This document shows, in pieces, positions 13,540-18,646 of a stretch of DNA of 18,646 bases. Made by a program: the position numbers and the translations under genes. The stretch comes from JAJZMA01 sp021850405 (GTDB lineage Bacteria > Chloroflexota > Dormibacteria > Aeolococcales > Aeolococcaceae). Each line of letters begins with the position of its first letter. Position 1 is the first letter of the stretch. Under the pieces are notes generated by a model that did not search any database, was not told the DNA's origin, and saw only the letters and a list, made by a program, of their open reading frames with translations. The DNA is taken from positions 1 through 18,646 of the forward strand of contig DAHXLU010000004.1 in assembly GCA_027365835.1 (NCBI GenBank), given 5' to 3'.

Positions 13540-13779
13540 TAAAGCTGCCTCCGGAAAACGCTCATACGACCACTAGCAACGATAACAGCACAAAGCACCC
13601 CCGGGAATCCCCAAAGGGCAATGTGTCGCAAACACGGGGTAGCAGGCCCCATGCTGGTTGCCAGCTACCCCGCTCGCCTTCCCAAAACCCGCAATGGGTA
13701 GGACAGCTGCCACTTCTCAACTCTGTAGACTGGGAAGGGTCCTACAGGGAGCCAGCCACGCACACAAAGTGAGGGGAAA
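13540..13779 (+). other. Divergent intergenic region with mutually exclusive hairpins
   Basis: Between the Tim44-like gene (-) and the biotin carrier gene (+). It contains GGGGTAGC/GCTACCCC at 13636-13671, and nested in it a tight GCTGG-TTG-CCAGC hairpin at 13653-13665 that competes for the GCT of the outer arm. A second repeat, GTAGGAC/GTCCTAC, lies at 13698-13745. If transcription starts early, these would form the leader of the carrier gene. No T run follows any of them. Confidence 0.4.
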
Positions 13780-13989
13780 ATGGAGATTCGGGCAGACATA
13801 GCGGGCACGGTCTGGAAAATCACTGTGACTGTGGGCCAGCACGTTGGGGAAGACGACACAGTTGTGATACTGGAGAGCATGAAGATGGAGATACCTGTCG
13901 TGTCCCAGGGATCTGGCGTTGTCAAGGAGATTCTGGTCCATGAAGGACAGCTTGTCGCAGAAGGCGAGGTGCTGGTGCTCCTGGGCTGA
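13780..13989 (+). CDS. Stand-alone biotin/lipoyl carrier protein
   Basis: The product is only 69 residues, a single carrier domain. The motif VILESMKMEIP places the modified lysine at K35 in the ESMKME context preferred by biotin ligase. The hammerhead fold is seen in two halves: ADIAGTVWKITVTVGQHVGE and GSGVVKEILVHEGQLVAEGE. Short proteins of this kind are known in actinobacteria (the Mycobacterium TB7.3 type) as free biotinylated subunits for acyl-CoA carboxylases or oxaloacetate-type carboxylases. The ATG at 13780 follows GAGGGGAAA, a good ribosome site. No carboxylase or biotin ligase is in the window, so its partner enzyme must be elsewhere. ispH follows about 220 bases downstream. Biotin is more likely than lipoate, from the MKM context. 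Confidence 0.9.
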   Translation: MEIRADIAGTVWKITVTVGQHVGEDDTVVILESMKMEIPVVSQGSGVVKEILVHEGQLVAEGEVLVLLG

Positions 13990-14209
13990 CGAGGGGCCAC
14001 GGTAGCACCCTGGCTGGAAATAAGGGAGCACAGGCAGTAGACTAAAAATTGCTGGAAAGTATCGCTGCCCCTTTCAAGTTACGGCCTGCACAACAGGGCC
14101 CTGCCACTTCACAGCGGCGGGCCTGCCGCAGTATGGGCCCAGGAGCAGGCCCTCGTGGATGGCAGGAGCTACTGGTGAGTGCCAGGGCAGGCAGAGTGGT
14201 GAGGACAGG
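13990..14209 (+). other. Leader region upstream of ispH
   Basis: About 220 bases between the carrier gene and ispH, with no open frame I can support. It contains GC-rich self-complementary stretches near 14096-14155 (GGGCCCTG and GGGCCC against CAGGCCC), but no clear terminator or known riboswitch. Confidence 0.3.
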
Positions 14210-15073
14210 ATGGAAGTAGTCAAAATAACCCCGCGAGGATATTGCCACGGAGTAGTGGAAGCCATCCGGATAGCAAAGCGGGAGGGCGCTGCAGCCAATG
14301 GAGAACCAGTTACCATGCTCGGCTATCTTGTCCACAATGAGCATGTCACCACCGAACTGTCTGAGAACGGTGTAACCCTGGTAGCGGATGAGGACAGGCA
14401 CGAAGGGCTTTCCCGCATAGATCGCGGCACCGTAATCATCACGGCTCACGGCGCTGCCCCTGCAGTGCTGGAGGCTGCGCGCAAGAAGGGTCTGCGCGTA
14501 GTCGATGCCACCTGTAGCGATGTAACCCGAACCCATGCCCTGGTGAGCCGGCTGGCGGACTCCGGATACGAGATTGTCTACATCGGCAAACGCGGCCACC
14601 CGGAACCGGCAGGGGCAATTGGGCAGGCTCCCGACCACACCCATCTTGTAGAGACACTGGAAGATGTAGAAGGGCTTGATCTGCCGAAGGGACGGCCGCT
14701 GGCGGTGACCTGCCAGACCACTCTTTCAATGTGGGATACCGAGAAGATAATCCAGCGACTGAAAGAGCGTTTCCCCAGCATTGAGGTGCACAACGAGATC
14801 TGCCGGGCAACCCAGGAGCGGCAGGAAGGAGCTGTCGCTGCCGCAAGACGGGTGGACTGTGTTGTGGTGGTGGGTAGCCCCCGCAGCAGCAACAGCCAGC
14901 GCCTGGTACAGGTAGTAGAGAACCTGACAGGAAAGAGAGCGTATCTGGTTGACACCGCCGCCGAACTGGACCCCAGCTGGTTCAACGGGGCAAGGACAGT
15001 CGGGGTAACCTCAGGGGCTTCCACACCTACCCACATTACCCGCTCGGTTATAGAGGCACTGGAACAGCTCTGA
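14210..15073 (+). CDS. ispH: 4-hydroxy-3-methylbut-2-enyl diphosphate reductase
   Basis: IspH is the last enzyme of the MEP isoprenoid pathway. It converts HMBPP to IPP and DMAPP with a [4Fe-4S] cluster. The product is 287 residues. The ATG at 14210 follows GTGAGGACAGG; the open frame runs 17 codons further upstream without a ribosome site. Cluster cysteines are in place: C12 (PRGYCHGV), C102 (VDATCSDV) and C198 (HNEICRATQERQ). Substrate-site residues also appear: H42 (LVHNEHV), H80 (TAHGAA), H130 and the catalytic E132 (RGHPEP), the CQTTLSMWDT motif near 168, VVVGSPRSSNSQRL (219-232), and VTSGASTP near 266. The segment between C102 and C198 has the normal length. The gene supports the view that this organism makes isoprenoids by the MEP route. 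A small hairpin follows the stop. Confidence 0.96.
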   Translation: MEVVKITPRGYCHGVVEAIRIAKREGAAANGEPVTMLGYLVHNEHVTTELSENGVTLVADEDRHEGLSRIDRGTVIITAHGAAPAVLEAARKKGLRVVDATCSDVTRTHALVSRLADSGYEIVYIGKRGHPEPAGAIGQAPDHTHLVETLEDVEGLDLPKGRPLAVTCQTTLSMWDTEKIIQRLKERFPSIEVHNEICRATQERQEGAVAAARRVDCVVVVGSPRSSNSQRLVQVVENLTGKRAYLVDTAAELDPSWFNGARTVGVTSGASTPTHITRSVIEALEQL

Positions 15074-15074
15074 C

Positions 15075-15089
15075 AGGCTGGCCCAGCCT
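15075..15089 (+). other. Small palindrome just after ispH
   Basis: AGGCTGG-C-CCAGCCT, usable as a 5-bp stem with a five-base loop, two bases after the ispH stop. There is no T run after it, so at best it is a weak 3' end structure. Confidence 0.3.
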
Positions 15090-15298
15090 TATGTATCGGG
15101 ACCCCGGCTCCTGGCAACAAAACCAGTATCATACGAGCTGCAAATGGTGGCGCGAGCCTGAAATGCCCTGCGGTTCCGACAGGCTTGCTCCAGGTGGTGA
15201 CCTGCCTGCACAGAAAGCAGTTCAACGGCAAGATACAGCTTTAGAGCTGGGCCAGATCAGCAACAACGATGCAGGGTAGAAAACAAGGAGGACAAGCA

Positions 15299-15748
15299 GT
15301 GCCATTTCTTCCGGCCAGTTCCAGACCTTCAGCGCTGAAACATGCAAGCTCCATCCTGCTGATGAGCGAGGCGGCAGTCCTCCTCATGTACACGCTCTTT
15401 GCCCTTCTGGACATGCTCCACGCCTTTGGCCTTCAGTCGGGCAGTATTGTCGTTGCTGGCTTCTTTGTCTTTGCCATACTCGCAATTGGGACTGGGATCT
15501 GTGGTCTTGGCATTGCCAGCTCATCAAGACCCGCCCTCCAGGGCGGGCTTGTACTCCAGGCGCTTATCACCGCAGCAATGATAGTCCTTGTGGTCATGGA
15601 GCGCCAGATAGCAGACATCGTCTCCATTGTTCTGTCGATAGGAATCCTCGTTATTATCTGGAAAGCCTACACAGAGAAGACTGACACCACCGGGGCTGGC
15701 AACATGCCGGATGGAACAGCCTCCCAGCCCGAGCCTCCCGCTCTATAG
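15299..15748 (+). CDS. Four-helix integral membrane protein of unknown function
   Basis: The product is 149 residues from the GTG at 15299, chosen because AAGGAGG lies seven bases upstream; an ATG at 15269 has no such site. Four hydrophobic segments are evident: about residues 18-42 (SSILLMSEAAVLLMYTLFAL), 50-74 (VVAGFFVFAILAIGTGICGL), 84-100 (VLQALITAAMIVLVVM) and 104-121 (IADIVSIVLSIGILVIIW). A polar Pro-rich tail follows. The topology and size resemble many small uncharacterised actinobacterial and Chloroflexota membrane proteins. I see no catalytic or transport motif. A glycerophosphodiester phosphodiesterase starts 16 bases downstream, so the two are likely one operon, which might hint at a lipid or envelope role; that is inference. 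Confidence 0.78.
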   Translation: MPFLPASSRPSALKHASSILLMSEAAVLLMYTLFALLDMLHAFGLQSGSIVVAGFFVFAILAIGTGICGLGIASSSRPALQGGLVLQALITAAMIVLVVMERQIADIVSIVLSIGILVIIWKAYTEKTDTTGAGNMPDGTASQPEPPAL

Positions 15749-15764
15749 GGCGGGGCTGCAGACA

Positions 15765-16532
15765 ATGACCGATGCAAAGCCACTCGCTTCCGGCCACAAT
15801 GACACCATCGGGGACGTGAGGATCTCATGGCATCGCGCTGGTGCCGGGGATGAGCGGCCCGCCGAACTCAATGACTTTCGCACAGCGCTGGCTGCCGGAG
15901 CTGAGCTCATAGAGTTTGACCTGCGCAAGCTTTCTGACGGGGAAATCGCTGTTTTCCACGACCCCGCTACCCACGATGGCACCCTGCTCTCTACCATTGG
16001 CCTGCAAGAGCTACGGGAAAAGACGGGCAGCAACATCCCAACCTTCCATGAGGTGCTGGCTGAACTGTCCGGAAAGTGCATCGCCCACATCGACCTGAAA
16101 GAAGAAGGCTATGAGGACGAGGTAATTGAGCGTGCCACCACCGCAATGGGCGAGCAGTTTGTGATTACCAGCCTGGAAGACAATTCGATCGCAACGATAA
16201 AGACGCACTCGCCCAGGATCCGGGTGGGACTGTCGCTGGGGCGGGACATGAAAGGGACAGGTTTTGGCAACCATGTCGCAACGCGTCTTTCAGAACTCTT
16301 TCCCAGAAAACGGGTGACCCTGGCCCAGCCTGATTTCCTTACTGTCAACCATAAGCTCGCAAGGATATCCCTGCTGCGCTACTCCGCCCGTCACCATATC
16401 CCGCTCTGGATATGGACAGTCGACGACACAAAAACCCAGGAGTTTTTCCTCAAAAGGCCTGAGGTTGAGGTGCTGATCACCAACCAGCCACGCGCAGCGG
16501 CCGGAATCCGCCAGCGGCTACAGAGCAGTTGA
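15765..16532 (+). CDS. Glycerophosphodiester phosphodiesterase family protein
   Basis: GDPD enzymes hydrolyse glycerophosphodiesters to an alcohol and glycerol 3-phosphate. The product is 255 residues from the ATG at 15765, which follows GGGCGGGG about nine bases upstream; an ATG at 15711 inside the previous gene is possible but poorer. Motifs of the TIM-barrel fold: WHRAGAGDERPAELND with catalytic H23 and R24 (the usual HRG appears as HRAG); AELIEFDLRKLSDGEIAVFH with metal ligands E50 and D52 and catalytic H65; HIDLKEE (109-115); and IWTVDD with a following LITNQP at the end. No signal peptide is seen, so it is probably cytoplasmic. It closes a two-gene unit with the membrane protein. The altered HRAG motif is a mild oddity but both catalytic His are present. 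Confidence 0.88.
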   Translation: MTDAKPLASGHNDTIGDVRISWHRAGAGDERPAELNDFRTALAAGAELIEFDLRKLSDGEIAVFHDPATHDGTLLSTIGLQELREKTGSNIPTFHEVLAELSGKCIAHIDLKEEGYEDEVIERATTAMGEQFVITSLEDNSIATIKTHSPRIRVGLSLGRDMKGTGFGNHVATRLSELFPRKRVTLAQPDFLTVNHKLARISLLRYSARHHIPLWIWTVDDTKTQEFFLKRPEVEVLITNQPRAAAGIRQRLQSS

Positions 16533-16790
16533 CAGCGCGGCTTTTACGAAAAACATGGGCTGGCGTTGGAAATTCTAGCACCCATATCGCCCACCATCGG
16601 TGCCACCTCCCTGCCAGGTAAGCTACCCACCGTATACCACCTGATGGGCCGTGGCGGACACTCCCAAAGATCACAGATGGGGGGAAGGCAGGCAGGTTGG
16701 GCCCTGCCCAGGCATCATGACCAGGGGACGCTGGCATCAACTCCACTAGCCCAGAAAGCACCATCCGGTAATGGCATGTAGCCGGCGGGC
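16533..16790. other. Intergenic region between convergent genes
   Basis: About 258 bases between the GDPD gene (+) and the Cys/His-rich gene (-). I see no gene, no clear terminator with a T run, and no repeat worth listing. A short GGGC-TGA-GCCC palindrome sits over the stop codon of the - strand gene at about 16788-16798. Confidence 0.4.
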
Positions 16791-17129
16791 TCAGCCCTCG
16801 GGAATGGGTATCCCCGCATGAAGCAGTTCATCTTTGAGCCGCTGGATAAATCCCTCATGCTGCTGCGGATCGCCATGCGAAAGCATCTTGATTGCATCGC
16901 GATGATTCGGATGATCTGGGTCCTGCAGCGCCGCATAATCTGGCTCACCCCCGGCAGCAAAATTCACCGGGGGCATAGATACCGGATGCGCTCCGGGCAT
17001 CCCACCACCGGAACTACGCGATCCAAAGAACGCGCTTGCAATATGTGATGCTGTTCCCGCGCCACAGTGAGCACAGCTGATGGAACAATGAGCACAACAC
17101 CCACCACAATGCGCACAACAGACCATCAT
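16791..17129 (-). CDS. Small Cys/His-rich protein with three CAHC units at a seven-residue period
   Basis: I do not recognise this protein. From the ATG at 17129 (GGGAG four bases upstream; the next codon is also ATG, at 17126, with better seven-base spacing) the product is 112 residues. Residues 3-25 are striking: VCCAHCGG, CCAHCSI, SCAHCGAG, with CAHC at 5-8, 12-15 and 19-22, an exact period of seven. There are eight Cys and three His in 19 residues, which suggests metal binding (zinc, copper or iron) or a heavily crosslinked peptide. Residues 26-70 are flexible, Gly/Pro/Met-rich (HIASAFFGSRSSGGGMPGAH). Residues about 72-112 look folded and helical (LQDPDHPNHRDAIKMLSHGD, then FIQRLKDELLHAGI). 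No signal peptide or membrane helix is seen. It sits at the edge of an accessory region. Possible roles are metal storage, sensing, or a modified-peptide precursor; none is supported beyond composition. Confidence 0.65.
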   Translation of the reverse strand: MMVCCAHCGGCCAHCSISCAHCGAGTASHIASAFFGSRSSGGGMPGAHPVSMPPVNFAAGGEPDYAALQDPDHPNHRDAIKMLSHGDPQQHEGFIQRLKDELLHAGIPIPEG

Positions 17130-17302
17130 TCTTCTCCCAATTCCCTGATCAGCAGACACTCAGATTACCGGATGCGCAAAGATGGCGGTAACCCCGCAGA
17201 CCATCTGTTACATCCATTTCCCGGGTCGGCACACTGTGAGGGCACATAAACCGAAGTGCCATGTAATGAGGACAGTGACCTCCAGTTGGGAACAGTCCCA
17301 GG

Positions 17303-17475
17303 ATGTAGAGTGAATGGGATCCGGAAGACGTTATTGCGTGCCTGACACTGGCCGAAGAGGATCTGCAACTCCAGGAGAGCAAGAACGGTGCTACTCGCCG
17401 TGGATTCGCCTTGCTGTTATTTGAACTTGAGAACAGGCTCCAGGATCCAGACCAGCCGCTTTCTCCGGCCCGCCG
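17303..17475 (+). pseudogene. Gene remnant with amber codon after its only ATG, cut by IS110 debris
   Basis: On the + strand, codons from 17309 read SEWDPEDVIACLTLAEEDLQ, then LQESKNGATRRG, then FALLLFELENRLQDPDQP. This is an acidic amphipathic helical sequence that looks like real protein. The frame has no usable start: the only ATG (17303) is followed at once by TAG (17306). At about 17470 the sequence runs into DNA antisense to an IS110 transposase start, and the frame ends at 17542. I read this as the N-terminal fragment of a gene broken by a start-proximal stop and by transposon insertion or deletion. I do not recognise the family. A sequencing error at the TAG is possible. Confidence 0.45.
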
Positions 17476-17480
17476 TCCTC

Positions 17481-17558
17481 CTATGCGCCTACAGCAATCG
17501 CCCCAGAAATGGTGGCTTTGTGAACATCCAGGCCAACAGACCTAATAACCCCACTCAT
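17481..17558 (-). pseudogene. IS110 family transposase, N-terminal remnant
   Basis: From the ATG at 17558, with GGAGG eight bases upstream, the product reads MSGVIRSVGLDVHKATISGA and stops at a TAG after 25 codons. GLDVHKATIS is the start of the DEDD (RuvC-like) domain of IS110 family transposases and contains the first catalytic Asp. Reading through the TAG gives EDGGP, which still fits the family; the sequence then diverges into unrelated DNA at about 17470. A full transposase is about 300-400 residues, so over 90 percent is missing and the element is dead. The start and its ribosome site are intact. Confidence 0.75.
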
Positions 17559-17572
17559 GGGACCGCCCTCCA

Positions 17573-17621
17573 CGTAGGTAGCTCTGAGCCGGACGTACTT
17601 CGCCCGCCCACGCAACCTACG
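17573..17621 (-). repeat. Inverted repeat in the IS110 leader
   Basis: CGTAGGT at 17573-17579 and ACCTACG at 17615-17621 form a perfect 7-bp stem around a 35-base GC-rich interior. It lies 15-63 bases upstream of the transposase ATG, where a bridge RNA stem-loop would be expected in this family. Confidence 0.4.
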
Positions 17622-17689
17622 ACTCTGCGCACTGCCACGGTCCTTCAATATTGACCAGGGCGTCACTACCCTCTACAGCAGGTGCGCAA

Positions 17690-18112
17690 TCATGGCGACA
17701 GCAGATCTGCAAAGAACTGGGCTACGTCATGGTTGCCAATCAAACGAGCAAGGTCAACTGGTGTTTGTCCATTCTTGTTCGACCGGAAGGGATCCGCGCC
17801 TGCGCTGCGAAGCAATACAGTCATTTCGCCCTGGCCCTTAAAGTGAAAGACCGCCACAAAGAGCGGGGTATTGCCGAACGTGTTCACAGGATCGACATCT
17901 GCGCCACCATCAAGCAGGGCTGGTGCGGCGTCCAGGGAACCTTCCTGCGCGGCCAGATGCAAGGCCGTAAATCCCTCTCGATCACCGTGGTTGGGGTCAT
18001 CGCCAGCCGCATGTCTGGCCCTAGCCTGGTCTGCTTTGTTGACGCTGGCCGCATAATGCAGGGGCAAGCGTCCCTCATGATCCTGCCCCATCAACAAAGA
18101 TACCCCCTCCAT
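17690..18112 (-). CDS. Ankyrin repeat protein
   Basis: Ankyrin repeats are helix-loop-helix protein-binding modules. From the ATG at 18112 (GGGGAG nine bases upstream) the product is 140 residues; a TTG at 18145 or an ATG at 18091 is also possible. The repeats are clear: GRLPLHYAASVNKADQARAR, then GFTALHLAAQEGSLDAAPAL followed by LDGGADVDPVN, then GNTPLFVAVFHFKGQGEMTV followed by LLRSAGADPFRSN, then GQTPVDLARLIGNHDVAQFF. That is about four repeats filling almost the whole protein, with no capping domain, signal or membrane helix. Small ankyrin proteins of this kind are often found as immunity or partner proteins in accessory islands. It follows the 124-residue ORF by 46 bases and is followed directly by IS110 debris. 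Confidence 0.85.
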   Translation of the reverse strand: MEGVSLLMGQDHEGRLPLHYAASVNKADQARARHAAGDDPNHGDREGFTALHLAAQEGSLDAAPALLDGGADVDPVNTFGNTPLFVAVFHFKGQGEMTVLLRSAGADPFRSNKNGQTPVDLARLIGNHDVAQFFADLLSP

Positions 18113-18158
18113 GCAGGACGGCTCCCCGAAGGCGGATTTGAGCAAAGGAAGGGTCGTC

Positions 18159-18533
18159 TCAGGTCAGGGTCATCGCGTCTTCTTTACCAGTAGTCGCATC
18201 TATGCAGATAATCGCATACTGGGCTGGATAAGGATATGCCGCGAGTGCAGCAGCTTGTTGTGCTGCAGTCTCTCCAGCAAAACTCCCACCAAAACCAGCT
18301 GAGAAGCTCTTTGGACCGATAATTGTAAAAATCCACTGGAGCGATCCGGGAGCGCCAACTGGCTTACCAGTTCGTGTTATGTTCTGAGCATGCGCAAGAA
18401 TGATGCTATTAAAGGTCGCAGGTCCTATCCAGTGCCCGGCCCATTGGGTAGCAGTCTTCTCGGCCTGAGCCTTTGATATGACCGGGGTATCACCTGGCAG
18501 AGTTACATGAAGGTACCCCCGAAACCGAGACAC
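18159..18533 (-). CDS. ORF resembling the C-terminal part of an exported PepSY-like protein, possibly truncated
   Basis: The frame is 124 residues from a GTG at 18533, preceded by AAGGA nine bases upstream, with an in-frame TAA just before it. Features: ISKAQAEKTATQWAGHWIGP near residue 19, LQWIFTIIGP near 65, and an ending of AQYAIICIDATTGKEDAMTL. An ISKAQA-type helix followed by a strand ending in IDATTG is typical of PepSY-like and other extracytoplasmic domains, yet there is no signal peptide or membrane helix. The base composition looks less GC-rich than the core genes. I therefore suspect the 5' part of a longer exported protein has been lost. The alternative is a small complete cytoplasmic protein. 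It would be cotranscribed with the ankyrin gene. Confidence 0.5.
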   Translation of the reverse strand: MSRFRGYLHVTLPGDTPVISKAQAEKTATQWAGHWIGPATFNSIILAHAQNITRTGKPVGAPGSLQWIFTIIGPKSFSAGFGGSFAGETAAQQAAALAAYPYPAQYAIICIDATTGKEDAMTLT

Positions 18534-18566
18534 TCTTGAATGTCCTTAAGGACCAGGAGGAGTCAC

Positions 18567-18646
18567 ATGAAGGGTAGTAGTCAGGGAATGGGAGCGGGCG
18601 GGAGGAAAAGGGTGGACAATGTGGTCCATCTACCTAAGAAGCGGCC
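18567..18646 (+). CDS. 5' end of an unknown gene, cut by the window end
   Basis: An ATG at 18567 is preceded by AGGAGG with six bases of spacing, the best ribosome site in this part of the window. The frame stays open for 26 codons to the end (MKGSSQGMGAGGRKRV, then DNVVHLPKKR). The product begins with a Gly-rich, strongly basic segment. Too little is present to assign a function. It is divergent from the 124-residue ORF with only 33 bases between the two starts, so its promoter must lie within that ORF or that ORF must be a fragment. Confidence 0.5.
   Translation, partial: MKGSSQGMGAGGRKRVDNVVHLPKKR

Larger units (their letters stand above)
17475..17689 (-). mobile_element. Degenerate IS110 element (5' end plus leader)
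   Basis: The remnant comprises the transposase start (to about 17475) and up to 131 bases upstream of it, bounded by the end of the ankyrin gene at 17690. In IS110 elements this upstream segment can encode the bridge RNA. A 7-bp inverted repeat is present there. The outer boundaries are estimates; no terminal repeats or target duplication were recognised. Confidence 0.5.

Noticed and set aside
15191..15204. T-box-like sequence (CAGGTGGTGACCTG) upstream of the membrane protein
   Set aside because: It is only partly similar to the T-box antiterminator motif. No specifier loop or terminator is seen and the downstream gene is not an amino-acid gene. It reads better as a simple 5-bp palindrome.
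1..18646. tRNA genes, rRNA genes, CRISPR array
   Set aside because: I searched by eye for T-loop motifs and regularly spaced repeats on both strands and found none that could be completed.

Overview
This is a gene-dense, GC-rich bacterial window. Shine-Dalgarno sites of the GGAGG type precede many genes, and starts are a mix of ATG, GTG and TTG. The gene set (MEP-pathway IspH, a very short stand-alone biotin carrier, a Tim44-like protein, repeated DUF4388/PATAN-like sensor modules, IS110 debris, ankyrin repeats) suggests a Chloroflexota-type or other deep-branching Gram-positive-like bacterium. That placement is an inference with modest confidence. I saw no rRNA, tRNA or CRISPR array.

Layout. 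(1) 200-1252 (+): an unrecognised protein with a short membrane hairpin and a long Pro/Ala-rich tail, followed by about 560 bases with no convincing gene. (2) 1812-4480 (+): a three-gene signalling locus. It holds a degenerate receiver protein, a complete receiver-domain response regulator that overlaps it by four bases, and an atypical PAS/HATPase protein with no evident phosphoacceptor histidine. (3) 11675 down to 4534 (-): clpB, queF, a 700-residue DUF4388/PATAN-like protein, a small helical protein, and an HEMAH zincin separated from it by only two bases. (4) 11993-12772 (+): an enoyl-CoA hydratase/isomerase family protein, convergent with a Tim44-like gene (12826-13539, -). A strong intrinsic terminator lies between them and reaches into the 3' end of the Tim44-like gene. 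(5) 13780-16532 (+): a 69-residue biotin carrier protein, ispH, a four-helix membrane protein and a glycerophosphodiester phosphodiesterase. (6) 16791-18646: an accessory edge. It holds a small Cys/His-rich protein with three CAHC units at a seven-residue period, a gene remnant joined to an IS110 transposase remnant, an ankyrin protein, a 124-residue ORF that looks like the C-terminal part of an exported protein, and the first codons of a new + strand gene cut by the window end.

How parts may work together. The 1812-4480 locus looks like a self-contained but non-canonical two-component module. Its kinase lacks the usual His and the G1-box Asp, and one of its two receivers lacks the phosphoacceptor Asp. 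The first two genes also share a similar C-terminal region. The small protein and zincin form a tight pair of unknown function. clpB (disaggregase), queF (queuosine) and ispH (isoprenoid) are ordinary housekeeping genes. Several - strand genes carry their stop codon inside an inverted repeat, which may be a local style of 3' end formation.

The best candidates for something undescribed are the heptad CAHC protein at 16791-17129, the degenerate signalling locus at 1812-4480, the zincin pair at 4534-6062, and the structured leader upstream of the IS110 remnant.
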